Positions 1 through 8,443 are shown, counted from the first letter of the stretch. The stretch is 64,000 nucleotides of DNA from Chryseobacterium indologenes (GCF_002025665.1 NZ_CP018786.1:868001-932000); one strand, 5' to 3'. Notes: a model not told the origin generated them from the letters alone. A program made the numbers and translations.

Positions 1-1
1 C

Positions 2-1306
2 AAAACCTATTTAAAAACATCTTATCCGTTAGTCTATCAGAATACAGAAAATGTTGAGGTCAACCAATACGGATTGGTGTTCAGACTTAAAGGAAGCAAT
101 TCTTCGCAGGAACCTATTTTATTCCTTTCCCATATGGACGTAGTTCCTCCCGGAGATGCTGATATTAAAAATAACGAAGAAAATATATTCCGTCCCGATG
201 ATAAACCGTCCGAGCCTGTTTCAAAAGTAGCGGAAGATTGGGAATTTGCCCCTTTTTCAGGAGCTGTTGCCAACGGAAGAATCTACGGAAGAGGTGCCAT
301 AGATATGAAGGGAATGCTTTTTTCCTTGATGGAGTCCATGAATTCGATGATCAAAAACAAACAGATTCCACAGCGTGATATTTATCTGGCTTTCGGTTTT
401 GATGAAGAAGTAGGCGGAAAAAAAGGAGCGATCCAGATTGCCGATTATTTTAAGAAAAAAGGATTGAAGTTCGATGCCGTTTACGATGAAGGCGGATTAA
501 TTATGCGAAAAGGAAATGTGGCCGGAATTGATACAGACGTTGCCGTAGTAGGATGTGCTGAAAAAGGGTTTCTTTCTGCAAAAATCAAAGTAAAAGGGTT
601 GGGCGGACACTCTTCTATGCCTCCTATGGAAAGTGCAATCGGAAAAGCAGCCGTTATCATGCAGCGCCTGGAGGATCACCAGATGAAGCCTGTTATTACC
701 CCTTTAATCAAAGAATTTTTTAATAATATCGGAGGCGAAATGCCTTTTACTACAAGAATGGCACTTGCGAATCAATGGCTGTTAAAACCGGTATTGATTT
801 CCCAGCTTACCAAAAATAATACAACCAATGCGTTGGTGAGAACCACAACAGCTTTAACGATGATGAAAGGAAGTGATGGGACCAACGTCCTTTCTCCCGA
901 AGTGGAATTTGTGGTTAATTTCAGGTTACTTCCCGGAAATTCAGTGAAAGATGTAAGAGATCACATTGCCAAAGCCACTGAAGGTTTTGATGTTGAAGTA
1001 GAAGAAATTGATAATACGAGAGAAGCTTCCGCTATTTCTCCAACCAATACAAAAGCTTTTAAAATGATAGAAGCCGGAGTGAAAGAAATTCATCCAGGAG
1101 CTATTGTCACTCCATATCTTACCATGGCTGGAACTGATGCCGGTAAATATGAAATTGTAAGCAAAAATGTCTACAGGTTCATGCCGATTAAGATCAACAG
1201 TGCCGAACAGCAGAGTATTCACAGTACCAATGAATATCTTAGTATTGAAAACTATCTGAAGATGATCCACTACTTTGAGTACATCATGAAGAATTATGAT
1301 AAATAA
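2..1306 (+). CDS. M20 family metallopeptidase (5' end outside window)
   Basis: The reading frame is open from base 2 with no start codon before the edge, so the N-terminus lies upstream. About 434 residues are visible. The order of motifs fits M20/M28-clan peptidases of the carboxypeptidase S / PM20D1 type: HMDVVPPGD (first zinc His and Asp), GRGAIDMKG (bridging Asp), DEEVGG (catalytic Glu plus zinc Glu), GLGGHSSMPP in the dimerisation domain, and a late His in QQSIHSTNEYL. These enzymes hydrolyse, or reversibly condense, N-acyl amino acids or dipeptides. The substrate cannot be told from sequence, nor can a signal peptide be judged because the start is missing. The gene ends in TAA just before an intergenic repeat. 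Family confident, specificity unknown. Confidence 0.9.
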   Translation, partial: KTYLKTSYPLVYQNTENVEVNQYGLVFRLKGSNSSQEPILFLSHMDVVPPGDADIKNNEENIFRPDDKPSEPVSKVAEDWEFAPFSGAVANGRIYGRGAIDMKGMLFSLMESMNSMIKNKQIPQRDIYLAFGFDEEVGGKKGAIQIADYFKKKGLKFDAVYDEGGLIMRKGNVAGIDTDVAVVGCAEKGFLSAKIKVKGLGGHSSMPPMESAIGKAAVIMQRLEDHQMKPVITPLIKEFFNNIGGEMPFTTRMALANQWLLKPVLISQLTKNNTTNALVRTTTALTMMKGSDGTNVLSPEVEFVVNFRLLPGNSVKDVRDHIAKATEGFDVEVEEIDNTREASAISPTNTKAFKMIEAGVKEIHPGAIVTPYLTMAGTDAGKYEIVSKNVYRFMPIKINSAEQQSIHSTNEYLSIENYLKMIHYFEYIMKNYDK

Positions 1307-1350
1307 ATGTCAATGGTGAATGGTGAATTCGCTGCACTTGTGAATTTTAA
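1307..1350. repeat. Flanking module of the dispersed intergenic repeat
   Basis: Just after the M20 stop codon lies a stretch reading GAATTCGCTGCACTTGTGAA at 1324-1343. Its reverse complement resembles the sequence near 40780-40825 (ATTCACTAGCGCAGCGGATT and following) and near 56758-56800. It appears to be a second short module that accompanies the nested palindromic element. Assignment is by eye. Confidence 0.5.
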
Positions 1351-1370
1351 TATAAGCTCGTATATAATTA

Positions 1371-1525
1371 AACGCGGTGTTCGCAAAGTTTTTTATGATG
1401 TTTAATTTCTTTCGATCGCTAAGGCGTTTCACTCAGCAATGTATGTACTAAGGTCCTGGCTGAACGAAGTGTCTTTGCGAACTAATAAATTCTGTATATC
1501 AATAAACCTTGCGAACCTTAGCGTT
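1371..1525. repeat. Nested palindromic intergenic repeat, copy R1
   Basis: The outer ends are inverted: AACGCGGTGTTCGCAAAGTT at the left and AACCTTGCGAACCTTAGCGTT reversed at the right. The inner part, 1413-1480, is an imperfect long hairpin whose arms read ATCGCTAAGGCGTTTCACTC and, at the far end, GAACGAAGTGTCTTTGCGA. The same architecture recurs near 40616, 56421, 56583 and 62359. No ORF of note lies inside it. Confidence 0.8.
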
Positions 1526-1666
1526 AATTGTGATTGACAATTGATTTTGCACAGCAAAAATTGCCCCTTGACTTAACAATCTTTCAAATCTTTTTCACAA
1601 AAAATATATTGCGTCAAGTTTTGTCGCATTACGGATATAGCTTTGTCATATCAAAATTACAGAGCT

Positions 1667-2362
1667 ATGGAATTGCCATTTTACTTAAACTTTAACGACT
1701 TTGAAAGTAATTATTACGATAACCTTGAAAAATGGTTTGAAGAATATCATAATACCAGCGAAACAGATTATCTGAAAGCGCTTGCGGAGCTTTACCGTCC
1801 GTATGTGTATTATAACTTTGCAGATGACATGCTAAAGCCCGATGCCTCCATCGAAGTGAAAGACTGCTTTTTCCCCTATCATGAAAAAATCGGGATCTCT
1901 TTCTGTATTGATAGTGAAAACGGAATTTCCCCATCCAACGGAATCAATCAGGTATTTGAATTTAAAAATATCTCCATGATGGAGTATGCCCAGCATATTC
2001 TGGATAAGATCAATAAATTCTGTTCAAAAAATACCCATGCTCTGGACGGCAGTAAGAATATTCAGGATTATATTAATAACTATGCTATTATTACCTCAAT
2101 GGAAGGAGTTGGCTATTGTATCAGCTATAACCGTCATCAGAAAGCCATTCCTTTTTTAAAAGCGTATCTTCCTTATTATGGACAGACCGTTAATATGGCG
2201 GTATACAGAGACTTTCTTTTTTCTGTTGTTCAGATTGCAGAGTTTATAGATCAGAAATTAAAAACTGTACATGCTTTTAAACAGACTATTTATGCACGCT
2301 CAAGAGCAGAAGCCAAATTCAATGTGCAGTTGAGCCGTCAGTTTTTGACTTTGTGCAACTAA
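1667..2362 (+). CDS. Hypothetical protein, 231 aa
   Basis: I do not recognise a family. The frame extends up to a TTG at 1643, but the first ATG (1667) gives a natural start MELPFYLNFNDF and is preferred. The protein looks soluble: no signal peptide and no clear membrane span. It is rich in Tyr and Phe, with a predicted helical middle section. It stands alone between the R1 repeat and a hairpin at 2421-2450 that should end its transcript. No neighbour suggests a function. Confidence 0.75.
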   Translation: MELPFYLNFNDFESNYYDNLEKWFEEYHNTSETDYLKALAELYRPYVYYNFADDMLKPDASIEVKDCFFPYHEKIGISFCIDSENGISPSNGINQVFEFKNISMMEYAQHILDKINKFCSKNTHALDGSKNIQDYINNYAIITSMEGVGYCISYNRHQKAIPFLKAYLPYYGQTVNMAVYRDFLFSVVQIAEFIDQKLKTVHAFKQTIYARSRAEAKFNVQLSRQFLTLCN

Positions 2363-2420
2363 AATTTTACACCAAACATTCATACTTAATTATATTGCGG
2401 AAAACTTATGTTTTCAACCA

Positions 2421-2450
2421 AAAATCCCGGTCAGTAATGATCGGGATTTT
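2421..2450 (+). terminator. Hairpin terminator after the 231-aa gene
   Basis: AAAATCCCG pairs with CGGGATTTT around a 12-nt loop. A-runs on the left and T-runs on the right suit transcription from either side, between the plus-strand 231-aa gene and the minus-strand DUF2490 gene. Confidence 0.75.
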
Positions 2451-2484
2451 GTATTGCAACTTAATGAATACTTGCTTACGTGTA

Positions 2485-3279
2485 TTACTTGTTTTTTTTA
2501 TAAGGAATGTTCCATACCAGATCAGCAGCCAGATAATGAACACCTCCATGGTGAATACTTCTGCTGTCTCTGATCAGATCATCCATATATCCAATATCTA
2601 CAGTAAAGGGTGAATTGGGAATCGTAAACATATAATAAGCCGAAATACGCATTTCACGATATCCAAACGAACTCCATTCAGGATCCGGTTCGTTGAGATG
2701 GCTTATAGAAAACAACGCTTCTGCACTCAGGGCCAGTTTCTGATTGTTTTTTGGAGATAAATTATAGGTGAGTTGACTCTTGATACGTGTTCTCAACTGA
2801 AAATCTTCTTCGACTTTATGAAAGTCTGCATCAAAAAACTTCCTGAATTCCTGACGTATGGTACTTTTAAGTTTCCATTTCCTGCCAAGATCAAAAGTAT
2901 AGGCATATCTTCCATAAATTCTGAATTCCTGTTCTGTATTTTCCTTATCATAAGGAGCTGTACTTTCGTATTGTGGCTGACGTCTGTAACTTAATGCATA
3001 ACTATACTGCTGGTGTGGAGCAAAGGAATGATAAATTTCATGATTTAAAACAATGATCGCTTGCTTTGAAAACAGATTGTGATCATCCGGACTGCTTTTT
3101 CTCCCGATGGCCACATAGCTCAAAGCCTGTTTTTTGCCCAAAGAGTCAAGTTGTCGCTTTACTCCAAAGGCTCCCCAGAATGCATTGTTGGCATCTCCCA
3201 GTCCAGGTGGACTGATCTGTGCTTTTATTGATGTTCCTATACATCCCAATAAAAATAATCCTGCAAAAAATTTCTTCAT
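2485..3279 (-). CDS. DUF2490-like outer-membrane beta-barrel protein
   Basis: A 264-aa protein starting at the ATG at 3279 has a clear signal peptide (MKKFFAGLFLLGCIG, then KAQ). The same frame extends further upstream, but that stretch reads as non-coding and would bury the signal peptide, so the internal start is chosen. The mature part alternates hydrophobic and polar residues, with repeated aromatic-rich strands (YSYALSYRRQPQYES, EFRIYGRYAYTFDLG) and ends in aromatic/basic strands, as expected of an outer-membrane barrel. It resembles the DUF2490 family of Bacteroidota, whose function is unknown. It stands alone, convergent with the preceding gene. Confidence 0.75.
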   Translation of the reverse strand: MKKFFAGLFLLGCIGTSIKAQISPPGLGDANNAFWGAFGVKRQLDSLGKKQALSYVAIGRKSSPDDHNLFSKQAIIVLNHEIYHSFAPHQQYSYALSYRRQPQYESTAPYDKENTEQEFRIYGRYAYTFDLGRKWKLKSTIRQEFRKFFDADFHKVEEDFQLRTRIKSQLTYNLSPKNNQKLALSAEALFSISHLNEPDPEWSSFGYREMRISAYYMFTIPNSPFTVDIGYMDDLIRDSRSIHHGGVHYLAADLVWNIPYKKNK

Positions 3280-3696
3280 GCTCAATAGTATAGATAGCTG
3301 TTTTACTGTTAATTTTAAATAACTGCGAAACCATGAAACGGATGAGAATACTGTTGATACGCAGAGAGAATACTTTGTAATAGCAAAATTAGAGGCTTTG
3401 TTCATAGAATGTTTATTCAAAATCTTTTAATACTGTTTAAAAACAAGACAAAGTAAAGGCCTGATTTAGGATAGATTTAGGAATAAAGATTGTCTAAGAA
3501 TTGAAAATGAGTTTCAGAAGAGTATTCTGATTGTGGATAAAATGTTGGTAACTTGTTAGTAGTTTATGGATAACCTATTTTTTATTTATAAATAATGCCA
3601 TAATAGATTGATTGTCTATGGTATAGGTGTAATAGTAAATTGCCACAATATAAAATACTGTGGCAATGGGGTTGTATGGACTGGTTGATTTACTTG
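3280..3696. other. Intergenic region, about 420 bp
   Basis: An AT-rich gap holding the upstream region of the DUF2490 gene and the 3' end of the next minus-strand gene. No credible coding frame is seen. The only clear structure is the hairpin at 3640-3666. Confidence 0.6.
3640..3666 (-). terminator. Hairpin terminator of the 138-aa gene
   Basis: Perfect 8-bp stem TTGCCACA / TGTGGCAA with an 11-nt loop, 30 bp past the stop codon of the minus-strand gene at 3697-4113. Confidence 0.65.
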
Positions 3697-4113
3697 TTAG
3701 TTCTGTCTTACTCCGCACATAGCATCCCATGTTGTCCAGAAATGGGCATTAATAGCTCCGATAGGAGGATTTGTACTGTCTGCAACAATGCCTACCATTG
3801 AAGCACAGTTGGAGTTACAGCCTATTTCATTATGACTTCCAGCCTGAGGTGGAATCTGGCGCCAAGTACCGGTAGATCCGCTTAATAATTCTACTTTGAT
3901 TTCAAAAATCCCTGAAAGATTAGGAGTCTGAATCTGTTTAGTAGGATTCTCACTTGAGATGAAATCACTCCAGTCTCCCTGTGAAAAAGTTACACGCCAT
4001 GTAGAAATCATTTTAGAAGTATCATTTTGTGGGGAAAGATACACCCAGAATTGTGCTCCGTTTCCAAGTACTAACTGACCTGAAGAATTTGCATTTACAC
4101 TTGTTGATGTCAT
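3697..4113 (-). CDS. Hypothetical beta-rich protein, 138 aa
   Basis: No family recognised. The protein begins MTSTSVNANSSGQLVLGNG without a signal peptide. It is rich in Ser, Thr, Asn, Gln and Trp, with strand-like segments (GAQFWVYLSP, ISTWRVTFSQGDWS, IFEIKVELLSG). Three cysteines sit at residues 99, 103 and 133, the first two as CNSNC. The composition suggests a small beta-sandwich or lectin-like protein, but that is inference. It is a single-gene unit with its own downstream hairpin. The start is fixed by an in-frame ATG and by T-rich DNA upstream. Confidence 0.7.
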   Translation of the reverse strand: MTSTSVNANSSGQLVLGNGAQFWVYLSPQNDTSKMISTWRVTFSQGDWSDFISSENPTKQIQTPNLSGIFEIKVELLSGSTGTWRQIPPQAGSHNEIGCNSNCASMVGIVADSTNPPIGAINAHFWTTWDAMCGVRQN

Positions 4114-4249
4114 ATTGATTTGTTTTTTAGGTGATTAGATTGTATTTCAAAGTAACGAAGAACAAGGCTCCTGCAGTAGAGTATAAATTACCAATTATTA
4201 GAGTGGGTATAAATACCTATGAGAAAAGGTATTAAAATCTTAATCATAA

Positions 4250-4282
4250 AAAAGCCTGTGCTAATCATTAGCACAGGCTTTT
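4250..4282. terminator. Terminator downstream of tRNA-Ser
   Basis: Near-perfect palindrome: AAAAGCCTGTGCTAAT and its complement around a single-base loop. The tRNA is on the minus strand and ends 9 bp away, so this most likely ends the tRNA transcript. Confidence 0.85.
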
Positions 4283-4290
4283 ATTTCTTG

Positions 4291-4377
4291 CAGAGAGGAA
4301 GGGATTCGAACCCTCGATACAGTTACCCGTATACTACCTTTCCAGGGTAGCTCCTTCAACCACTCGGACACCTCTCT
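4291..4377 (-). tRNA. tRNA-Ser (anticodon GGA)
   Basis: Read on the minus strand, the 87-nt gene folds as a class II tRNA. The acceptor arm AGAGAGG pairs with CCTCTCT. The anticodon stem CTACC/GGTAG encloses the loop CTGGAAA with GGA at the centre. A long variable arm follows, and the T arm reads GGGTTCGAATCCC. The discriminator base is G and the CCA tail is not encoded. GGA reads the serine codons UCC and UCU. It stands between the 138-aa gene and ansA, and is followed by a strong terminator. Confidence 0.97.
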
Positions 4378-4432
4378 TTTTGAGATTGCAAAAATAGTGT
4401 ATTTTCTGGAATATCCAAATAATTCTTACAAA

Positions 4433-5449
4433 TTAATCTGTAATTTCTCCACAAAGGCTTCTGGTGAAATTATCAGCAAAACTTCCGGAGTAGCTTGGAT
4501 TATCAATTAAGTGCATAGCTTTGGTAATCGCTGTTTCTGCTGTCATGTCTCTTCCGCTGATCGCTCCGATTCTGGAGAAAATATTACTGTTTTCATATTT
4601 TCCGAATGAGATACCTCCTGAAATACACTGGCTTACCACCACAATTTCAGTTCCGTTATCCCGGATTTCCTGAAGCGTTTCCTGGGTTTTTGCACTGCTG
4701 AAAATAGTTCCCGAGCCAAAAACCTGAAGAATAAGAACCTTCATTTTAGGGATTTCTCTGAAGTGGCTCAGATGCATTCCCGGAAAAATTCTCCAGAATA
4801 AAATATCTTCAGAAATATGTTCATCCACGTGAAACTCTACCTCAGGATCACAACGGAATAAGTTGTCTTTAATAATATTCAGATGAACGCCGGATTGTCC
4901 TAAAATAGGATAGTTCGGACTTGAGTAAGCATCAAAATACTCTGCAGAATATTTCAACGTTCTGTTTCCTCTTAATAATTTGTATTCAAAATAAATGGCA
5001 ACCTCCTGAATGACTGCTTCATCATTCTCGTAAAGACTTGCATAATAAAGACTGGTCAGAAGATTTTCCTTGGCATCTGTTCTCAGATCACCAATCGGAA
5101 GCTGAGACCCTGTCATGATGACTGGCTTTCTTAATCCTTTTAGCATGAAACTTAGTGCTGATGCGGTATAAGACATCGTATCCGTTCCGTGAAGAATCAG
5201 AAAACCGTCGTAGTCATCATAATTTTTGTGAATATAATTTGCGATAACTCTCCATTCTTCAGGTCCCATATCCGAAGAATCCAGTGGTTTGGCAAAAGGA
5301 TGAACAAAGACTTCACATTCCATAAGCCTCATTTCAGGCATCTTTTCGAATATATTTCCAAAATCAAAGGCACGGAGACTTCCGGTTTCGTAATCTTTTT
5401 CCATTCCGATGGTTCCACCGGTATAGATGAGCAGGACTTTTCGCTTCAT
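4433..5449 (-). CDS. ansA: Type I L-asparaginase
   Basis: This 338-aa protein hydrolyses L-asparagine to aspartate and ammonia. The N-terminal loop IYTGGTIGM places the nucleophile Thr at about residue 10. The second active-site motif LHGTDTMSYTA, at about 86-96, holds the Thr89-Asp90 pair. Together with SGGISFGKYENS near the C-terminus they fit type I asparaginases, and the length is usual. There is no signal peptide, so it acts in the cytoplasm, as type I enzymes do. A minus-strand -7 element TAATTTTG lies at 5494-5501. It is probably a single-gene unit between the tRNA and the divergent trmH-like gene. Confidence 0.93.
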   Translation of the reverse strand: MKRKVLLIYTGGTIGMEKDYETGSLRAFDFGNIFEKMPEMRLMECEVFVHPFAKPLDSSDMGPEEWRVIANYIHKNYDDYDGFLILHGTDTMSYTASALSFMLKGLRKPVIMTGSQLPIGDLRTDAKENLLTSLYYASLYENDEAVIQEVAIYFEYKLLRGNRTLKYSAEYFDAYSSPNYPILGQSGVHLNIIKDNLFRCDPEVEFHVDEHISEDILFWRIFPGMHLSHFREIPKMKVLILQVFGSGTIFSSAKTQETLQEIRDNGTEIVVVSQCISGGISFGKYENSNIFSRIGAISGRDMTAETAITKAMHLIDNPSYSGSFADNFTRSLCGEITD

Positions 5450-5493
5450 GTACTAATTTATTAAGAATTGGGCCCCGATTAGGGTTCATAGGT

Positions 5494-5501
5494 CAAAATT
5501 A
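5494..5501 (-). promoter_or_regulatory. Candidate -7 element of ansA
   Basis: TAATTTTG on the minus strand matches the Bacteroidota TAnnTTTG element and lies about 45 bp before the ansA start. No good TTG partner was found at the expected distance. Confidence 0.45.
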
Positions 5502-5609
5502 CGTTAATTTGCAAAGATTTGAAAATGAATGAAACGCTTATCATGAAATTTTATAAAAATAAAATGAAAATGGCAGATGTTTTATAGGGCTATTGAAAAA
5601 AATAACTAA

Positions 5610-6290
5610 ATGCGGATGAAAGATTTAGCGCAAACTTTTGAATATTTAAAACAGTTTTTAACCGAAGAAAGACTAGAGAAAATTGAACATTTTTCTCAGG
5701 AAAGTTCAGACTTTGTTCTTCCGGTGGTAGAAGATATCTATCAGTTTAGAAATGCAGCTGCGATTGTACGTTCTGTGGAAGCCTGTGGTTTCCATAAAGT
5801 AGTGGCGTTGCAGGAAGAATATAGTTTTGAACCCAACCTTCGTGTAACAAAAGGAGCAGATACCTGGGTTGAGGTGGAAAAACTACCCCGGAATATGGAA
5901 TCTTTCCAGAATATTAAAGACCGGGGATATAAAATAGTGGTTGTTTCGCTGGAAAAGAACGCTAAAATGTTACCAGAATACGAAATAACACAACCCATTG
6001 CTTTGGTTTTCGGAACTGAAATGGAAGGCGTTTCCCAGGAGATTTTAGATTTTGCTGATGAGACACTGGCTATTCCAATGTATGGCTTTACCAGAAGCTT
6101 TAATGTTTCTGTAGCCGCATCAATTTGCATGTATGAATTAAAACAAAAGCTGATAAAGTCTGGTATTGATTATAAACTGAATGAAGAAAAGCTTTTAAGG
6201 ATGCAGATCCTTTGGGCAGTGAATTCAATGAGAAGCGGACAGCAGATTTTTGAAAAATACCTGAAAGAGAATAATATTGACTGGAAATAA
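5610..6290 (+). CDS. TrmH/SpoU-family RNA 2'-O-methyltransferase
   Basis: This 226-aa SPOUT enzyme transfers a methyl group from SAM to a ribose 2'-OH. The three SpoU motifs are present: RNAAAIVRSVEACG (about 47-60, with the catalytic Asn and Arg), ALVFGTEMEGVS (131-142) and IPMYGFTRSFNVSVAAS (155-171), which forms the trefoil knot. Length and the single catalytic domain are close to TrmH, which methylates G18 of tRNA, so tRNA is the likely substrate. An rRNA substrate cannot be excluded. Start may be the first Met or Met3 (MKDLAQTF). It converges on rsmE. Confidence 0.88.
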   Translation: MRMKDLAQTFEYLKQFLTEERLEKIEHFSQESSDFVLPVVEDIYQFRNAAAIVRSVEACGFHKVVALQEEYSFEPNLRVTKGADTWVEVEKLPRNMESFQNIKDRGYKIVVVSLEKNAKMLPEYEITQPIALVFGTEMEGVSQEILDFADETLAIPMYGFTRSFNVSVAASICMYELKQKLIKSGIDYKLNEEKLLRMQILWAVNSMRSGQQIFEKYLKENNIDWK

Positions 6291-6301
6291 GATTCAGAAA
6301 T

Positions 6302-6334
6302 AAAAAAGAGAAGATTCAATGTCTTCTCTTTTTG
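6302..6334. terminator. Bidirectional terminator between trmH-like gene and rsmE
   Basis: AAAAAGAGAAGA pairs with TCTTCTCTTTTT around a 7-nt loop, between two convergent genes. A and T runs suit both strands. Confidence 0.85.
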
Positions 6335-6338
6335 TTTT

Positions 6339-7034
6339 TTATATCATATTATAATAATTCCAGGCTGCTACAAAAACGCCGGCCGTTTCCGTTCTGAGTC
6401 TTTGATTTCCGAGTGAGACTGCTCTCACTTTATTTTCTGCCAGAAATGCAATCTCCTTTTCAGAAAAATCACCTTCAGGGCCAATTAAAAATGTAAGCTG
6501 CTGCAGTTGAGGAATGTTTTTAAGATCAATCCTTTCCAGATTCTCATGGCAGTGCGCCACAAATGTATGTTCCGGATCAATATTTTTCAGAAAATCACCT
6601 AGTCTTACAGCGTCGTTGATAACCGGAAAATGAAATCTCAGACTTTGTTTGGAGGCAGCAACAGCCTGTTTTCTGATTTTATCAATATTAATATTCTTAC
6701 GTTCTGTTTTCTCTGTAACAATAATACTGATCTCAGAAATTCCCATTTCCACAGCTTTTTCTACAAAGAATTCAATTCTGTCAATATTCTTAGTAGGAGC
6801 GATCGCAATATGAAGTTTCGGATTGAATTCTGGTAGATTTTCTTTGATCTCAGAAACTTCAATACCGGCTTTCTTGCCTTCTATAATAAGTTTCCCGGAA
6901 GCCCGTTTCCCTTTTCCATCCGTCACATGAATATCTTCTCCATCTCTCATGCGAAGAACTTTTACGATATGCTGCTGCTCTTCATCATTGATTGTAACTT
7001 TATTTCCGTTGATATCTCCGTAGAATAGTTTCAT
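6339..7034 (-). CDS. rsmE: 16S rRNA (uracil1498-N3)-methyltransferase
   Basis: The 231-aa protein has the RsmE layout: an N-terminal PUA-like domain (QHIVKVLRMRDGE, about 21-33), then a SPOUT domain with IGPEGDFSEKEI (184-195) and VSLGNQRLRTETA (206-218), which form the SAM-binding knot. It methylates N3 of U1498 in helix 44 of 16S rRNA during 30S maturation. Its ATG overlaps the stop codon of the upstream 131-aa gene by 4 nt (ATGA), so it is translationally coupled. It is the last gene of the operon that begins with tsaD. Confidence 0.95.
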   Translation of the reverse strand: MKLFYGDINGNKVTINDEEQQHIVKVLRMRDGEDIHVTDGKGKRASGKLIIEGKKAGIEVSEIKENLPEFNPKLHIAIAPTKNIDRIEFFVEKAVEMGISEISIIVTEKTERKNINIDKIRKQAVAASKQSLRFHFPVINDAVRLGDFLKNIDPEHTFVAHCHENLERIDLKNIPQLQQLTFLIGPEGDFSEKEIAFLAENKVRAVSLGNQRLRTETAGVFVAAWNYYNMI

Positions 7035-7426
7035 ATATCCTGGTTTATAAATGCAACTCCTGTTTTGATGGTTGTATATATGTCTGTATCACATTCCCGG
7101 TAAGAACACATGTATATTTCTTCTATCCATACATTATTAATGAAAATCAGATTTAAATATTCCTGTTTTCTCAAATTATTTTTGATGGATAAATAATCTC
7201 CTTCTTTTGGAGTATAGGGAAAACTAAAAAGATGTTCAGAATTGATTAATTTTAAAACTTCATCTTTGATATCCTGAATATATCCTGTTTCAGAACTTTC
7301 TCCGTTAAACTCTGAAAAAGTTTCTGATCCCTCATGTCTTCCTGTAATAGTTTCTAATACCCAATAATATTTTGAGTTCTTTTTAGAATGCGTTCCCAGT
7401 ACTTTTTCTTCTAAGAGTATTTTCAT
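7031..7426 (-). CDS. Hypothetical protein between tsaD and rsmE
   Basis: A 131-aa soluble protein of unrecognised family: no signal peptide or membrane span, with Tyr- and Trp-containing strand segments (KYYWVLETITGRHEGSE, LNLIFINNVWIEEIYM). It overlaps tsaD by 4 nt at its start and rsmE by 4 nt at its end, so it sits firmly inside a tRNA/rRNA modification operon. This position is the only hint to its role. Its compact form and several conserved-looking aromatic residues suggest a real folded protein rather than a spacer frame. Confidence 0.82.
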   Translation of the reverse strand: MKILLEEKVLGTHSKKNSKYYWVLETITGRHEGSETFSEFNGESSETGYIQDIKDEVLKLINSEHLFSFPYTPKEGDYLSIKNNLRKQEYLNLIFINNVWIEEIYMCSYRECDTDIYTTIKTGVAFINQDI

Positions 7427-8439
7427 AAATCGTATTTTGCGGTTGCGGAAGTTCTTAAATCTGTAAATTCTCCTCGCTCAAACTTCAGTTTTGCCACCAT
7501 AGCAATCATAGCTGCGTTGTCTGTTGTATATTCGAACTTAGGAATATAAATATCCCAACCAAGTCTTTCTTTGTTATCTTCCATTACTTTTCTAAGTGCA
7601 GAATTGGCAGATACACCTCCTGCAATCGCCACCTGATTTACATTGAGATCTTTGGCTGCTTTTTCAAGCTTATTCATCAGTATTTCAATAATTGATTTCT
7701 GTACAGAAGCACACAGATCATTAAGATTTTCCTTGATGAAATCCGGATTTTTTCTGACTTCTTTCTGAATGAAATACAGCACGGAAGTTTTAATTCCACT
7801 GAAAGAATAATCGTAGTTTTCCAGCTTCGGTTTGTTGAATTTAAAAGCATCAGGATTTCCTTCCCTGGCCAGTCTGTCGATGATAGGTCCCGCAGGATAA
7901 TCAAGGTCAAATATCTTTCCGATTTTATCAAAAGCTTCTCCCGCTGCATCATCAATGGTTTTCCCGATGATTTCCATGTCAAAATAGTCTTTTACCAATA
8001 CAATCATGGTATGTCCACCGCTTACGGTAAGACATAAAAAAGGAAAGGTAGGCGGCACAGGATTTGCATCTTCGATGAAATGGGCCAGAATGTGGGCTTG
8101 AAGGTGATTTACTTCAATCAAAGGTACATTCAGGCTCATAGCCAAAGACTTAGCAAATGATGTTCCTACAAGAAGAGATCCTAAAAGTCCCGGTCCGCGA
8201 GTAAATCCTATAGCAGAGATAGCATTTTGTTGTATATTTGCTTTAGAAAAAGATTTTTCAACAACGGGGATAATATTTTGCTGATGGGCTCGTGAAGCCA
8301 ATTCAGGGACAACGCCGCCATATTCTTTGTGGATGGCCTGGTTCGCGGCAATGTTTGAAAGAATAGAATTTCCCTTGATGATAGCTGCTGAGGTGTCGTC
8401 ACAGGACGATTCAATACCTAAAATTATAGAGTCGCTCAT
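7423..8439 (-). CDS. tsaD: tRNA N6-adenosine threonylcarbamoyltransferase TsaD
   Basis: A 338-aa Kae1/TsaD protein that moves the threonylcarbamoyl group to A37 of ANN-decoding tRNAs, working with TsaB and TsaE. Visible motifs are GIESSCDDTSAAI (8-20), the metal-binding NHLQAH with H112 and H116, VSGGHT (139-144), GGVSAN (274-279) and the late metal ligand Asp near 307 (YTTDNAAM). Length is normal. The start ATG lies only 4 nt from the start of the divergent tamB gene, and a -7-like TAACTTTG lies inside the first codons of tamB. It leads an operon with the 131-aa gene and rsmE. Confidence 0.97.
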   Translation of the reverse strand: MSDSIILGIESSCDDTSAAIIKGNSILSNIAANQAIHKEYGGVVPELASRAHQQNIIPVVEKSFSKANIQQNAISAIGFTRGPGLLGSLLVGTSFAKSLAMSLNVPLIEVNHLQAHILAHFIEDANPVPPTFPFLCLTVSGGHTMIVLVKDYFDMEIIGKTIDDAAGEAFDKIGKIFDLDYPAGPIIDRLAREGNPDAFKFNKPKLENYDYSFSGIKTSVLYFIQKEVRKNPDFIKENLNDLCASVQKSIIEILMNKLEKAAKDLNVNQVAIAGGVSANSALRKVMEDNKERLGWDIYIPKFEYTTDNAAMIAMVAKLKFERGEFTDLRTSATAKYDL

Positions 8440-8443
8440 AATA

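Noticed and set aside
1643..1666. TTG start 24 bp upstream for the 231-aa hypothetical protein
   Set aside because: The ATG at 1667 is more likely; a TAGCTTTG -7-like element overlaps the TTG, but no good -33 element was found to support it as a promoter.
3280..3420. N-terminal extension of the DUF2490-like protein
   Set aside because: The signal peptide begins at the internal ATG at 3279; the upstream part reads as untranslated DNA.
8327..8443. N-terminal extension of TamB into tsaD
   Set aside because: It would be antisense to the conserved tsaD N-terminus and no signal supports it.
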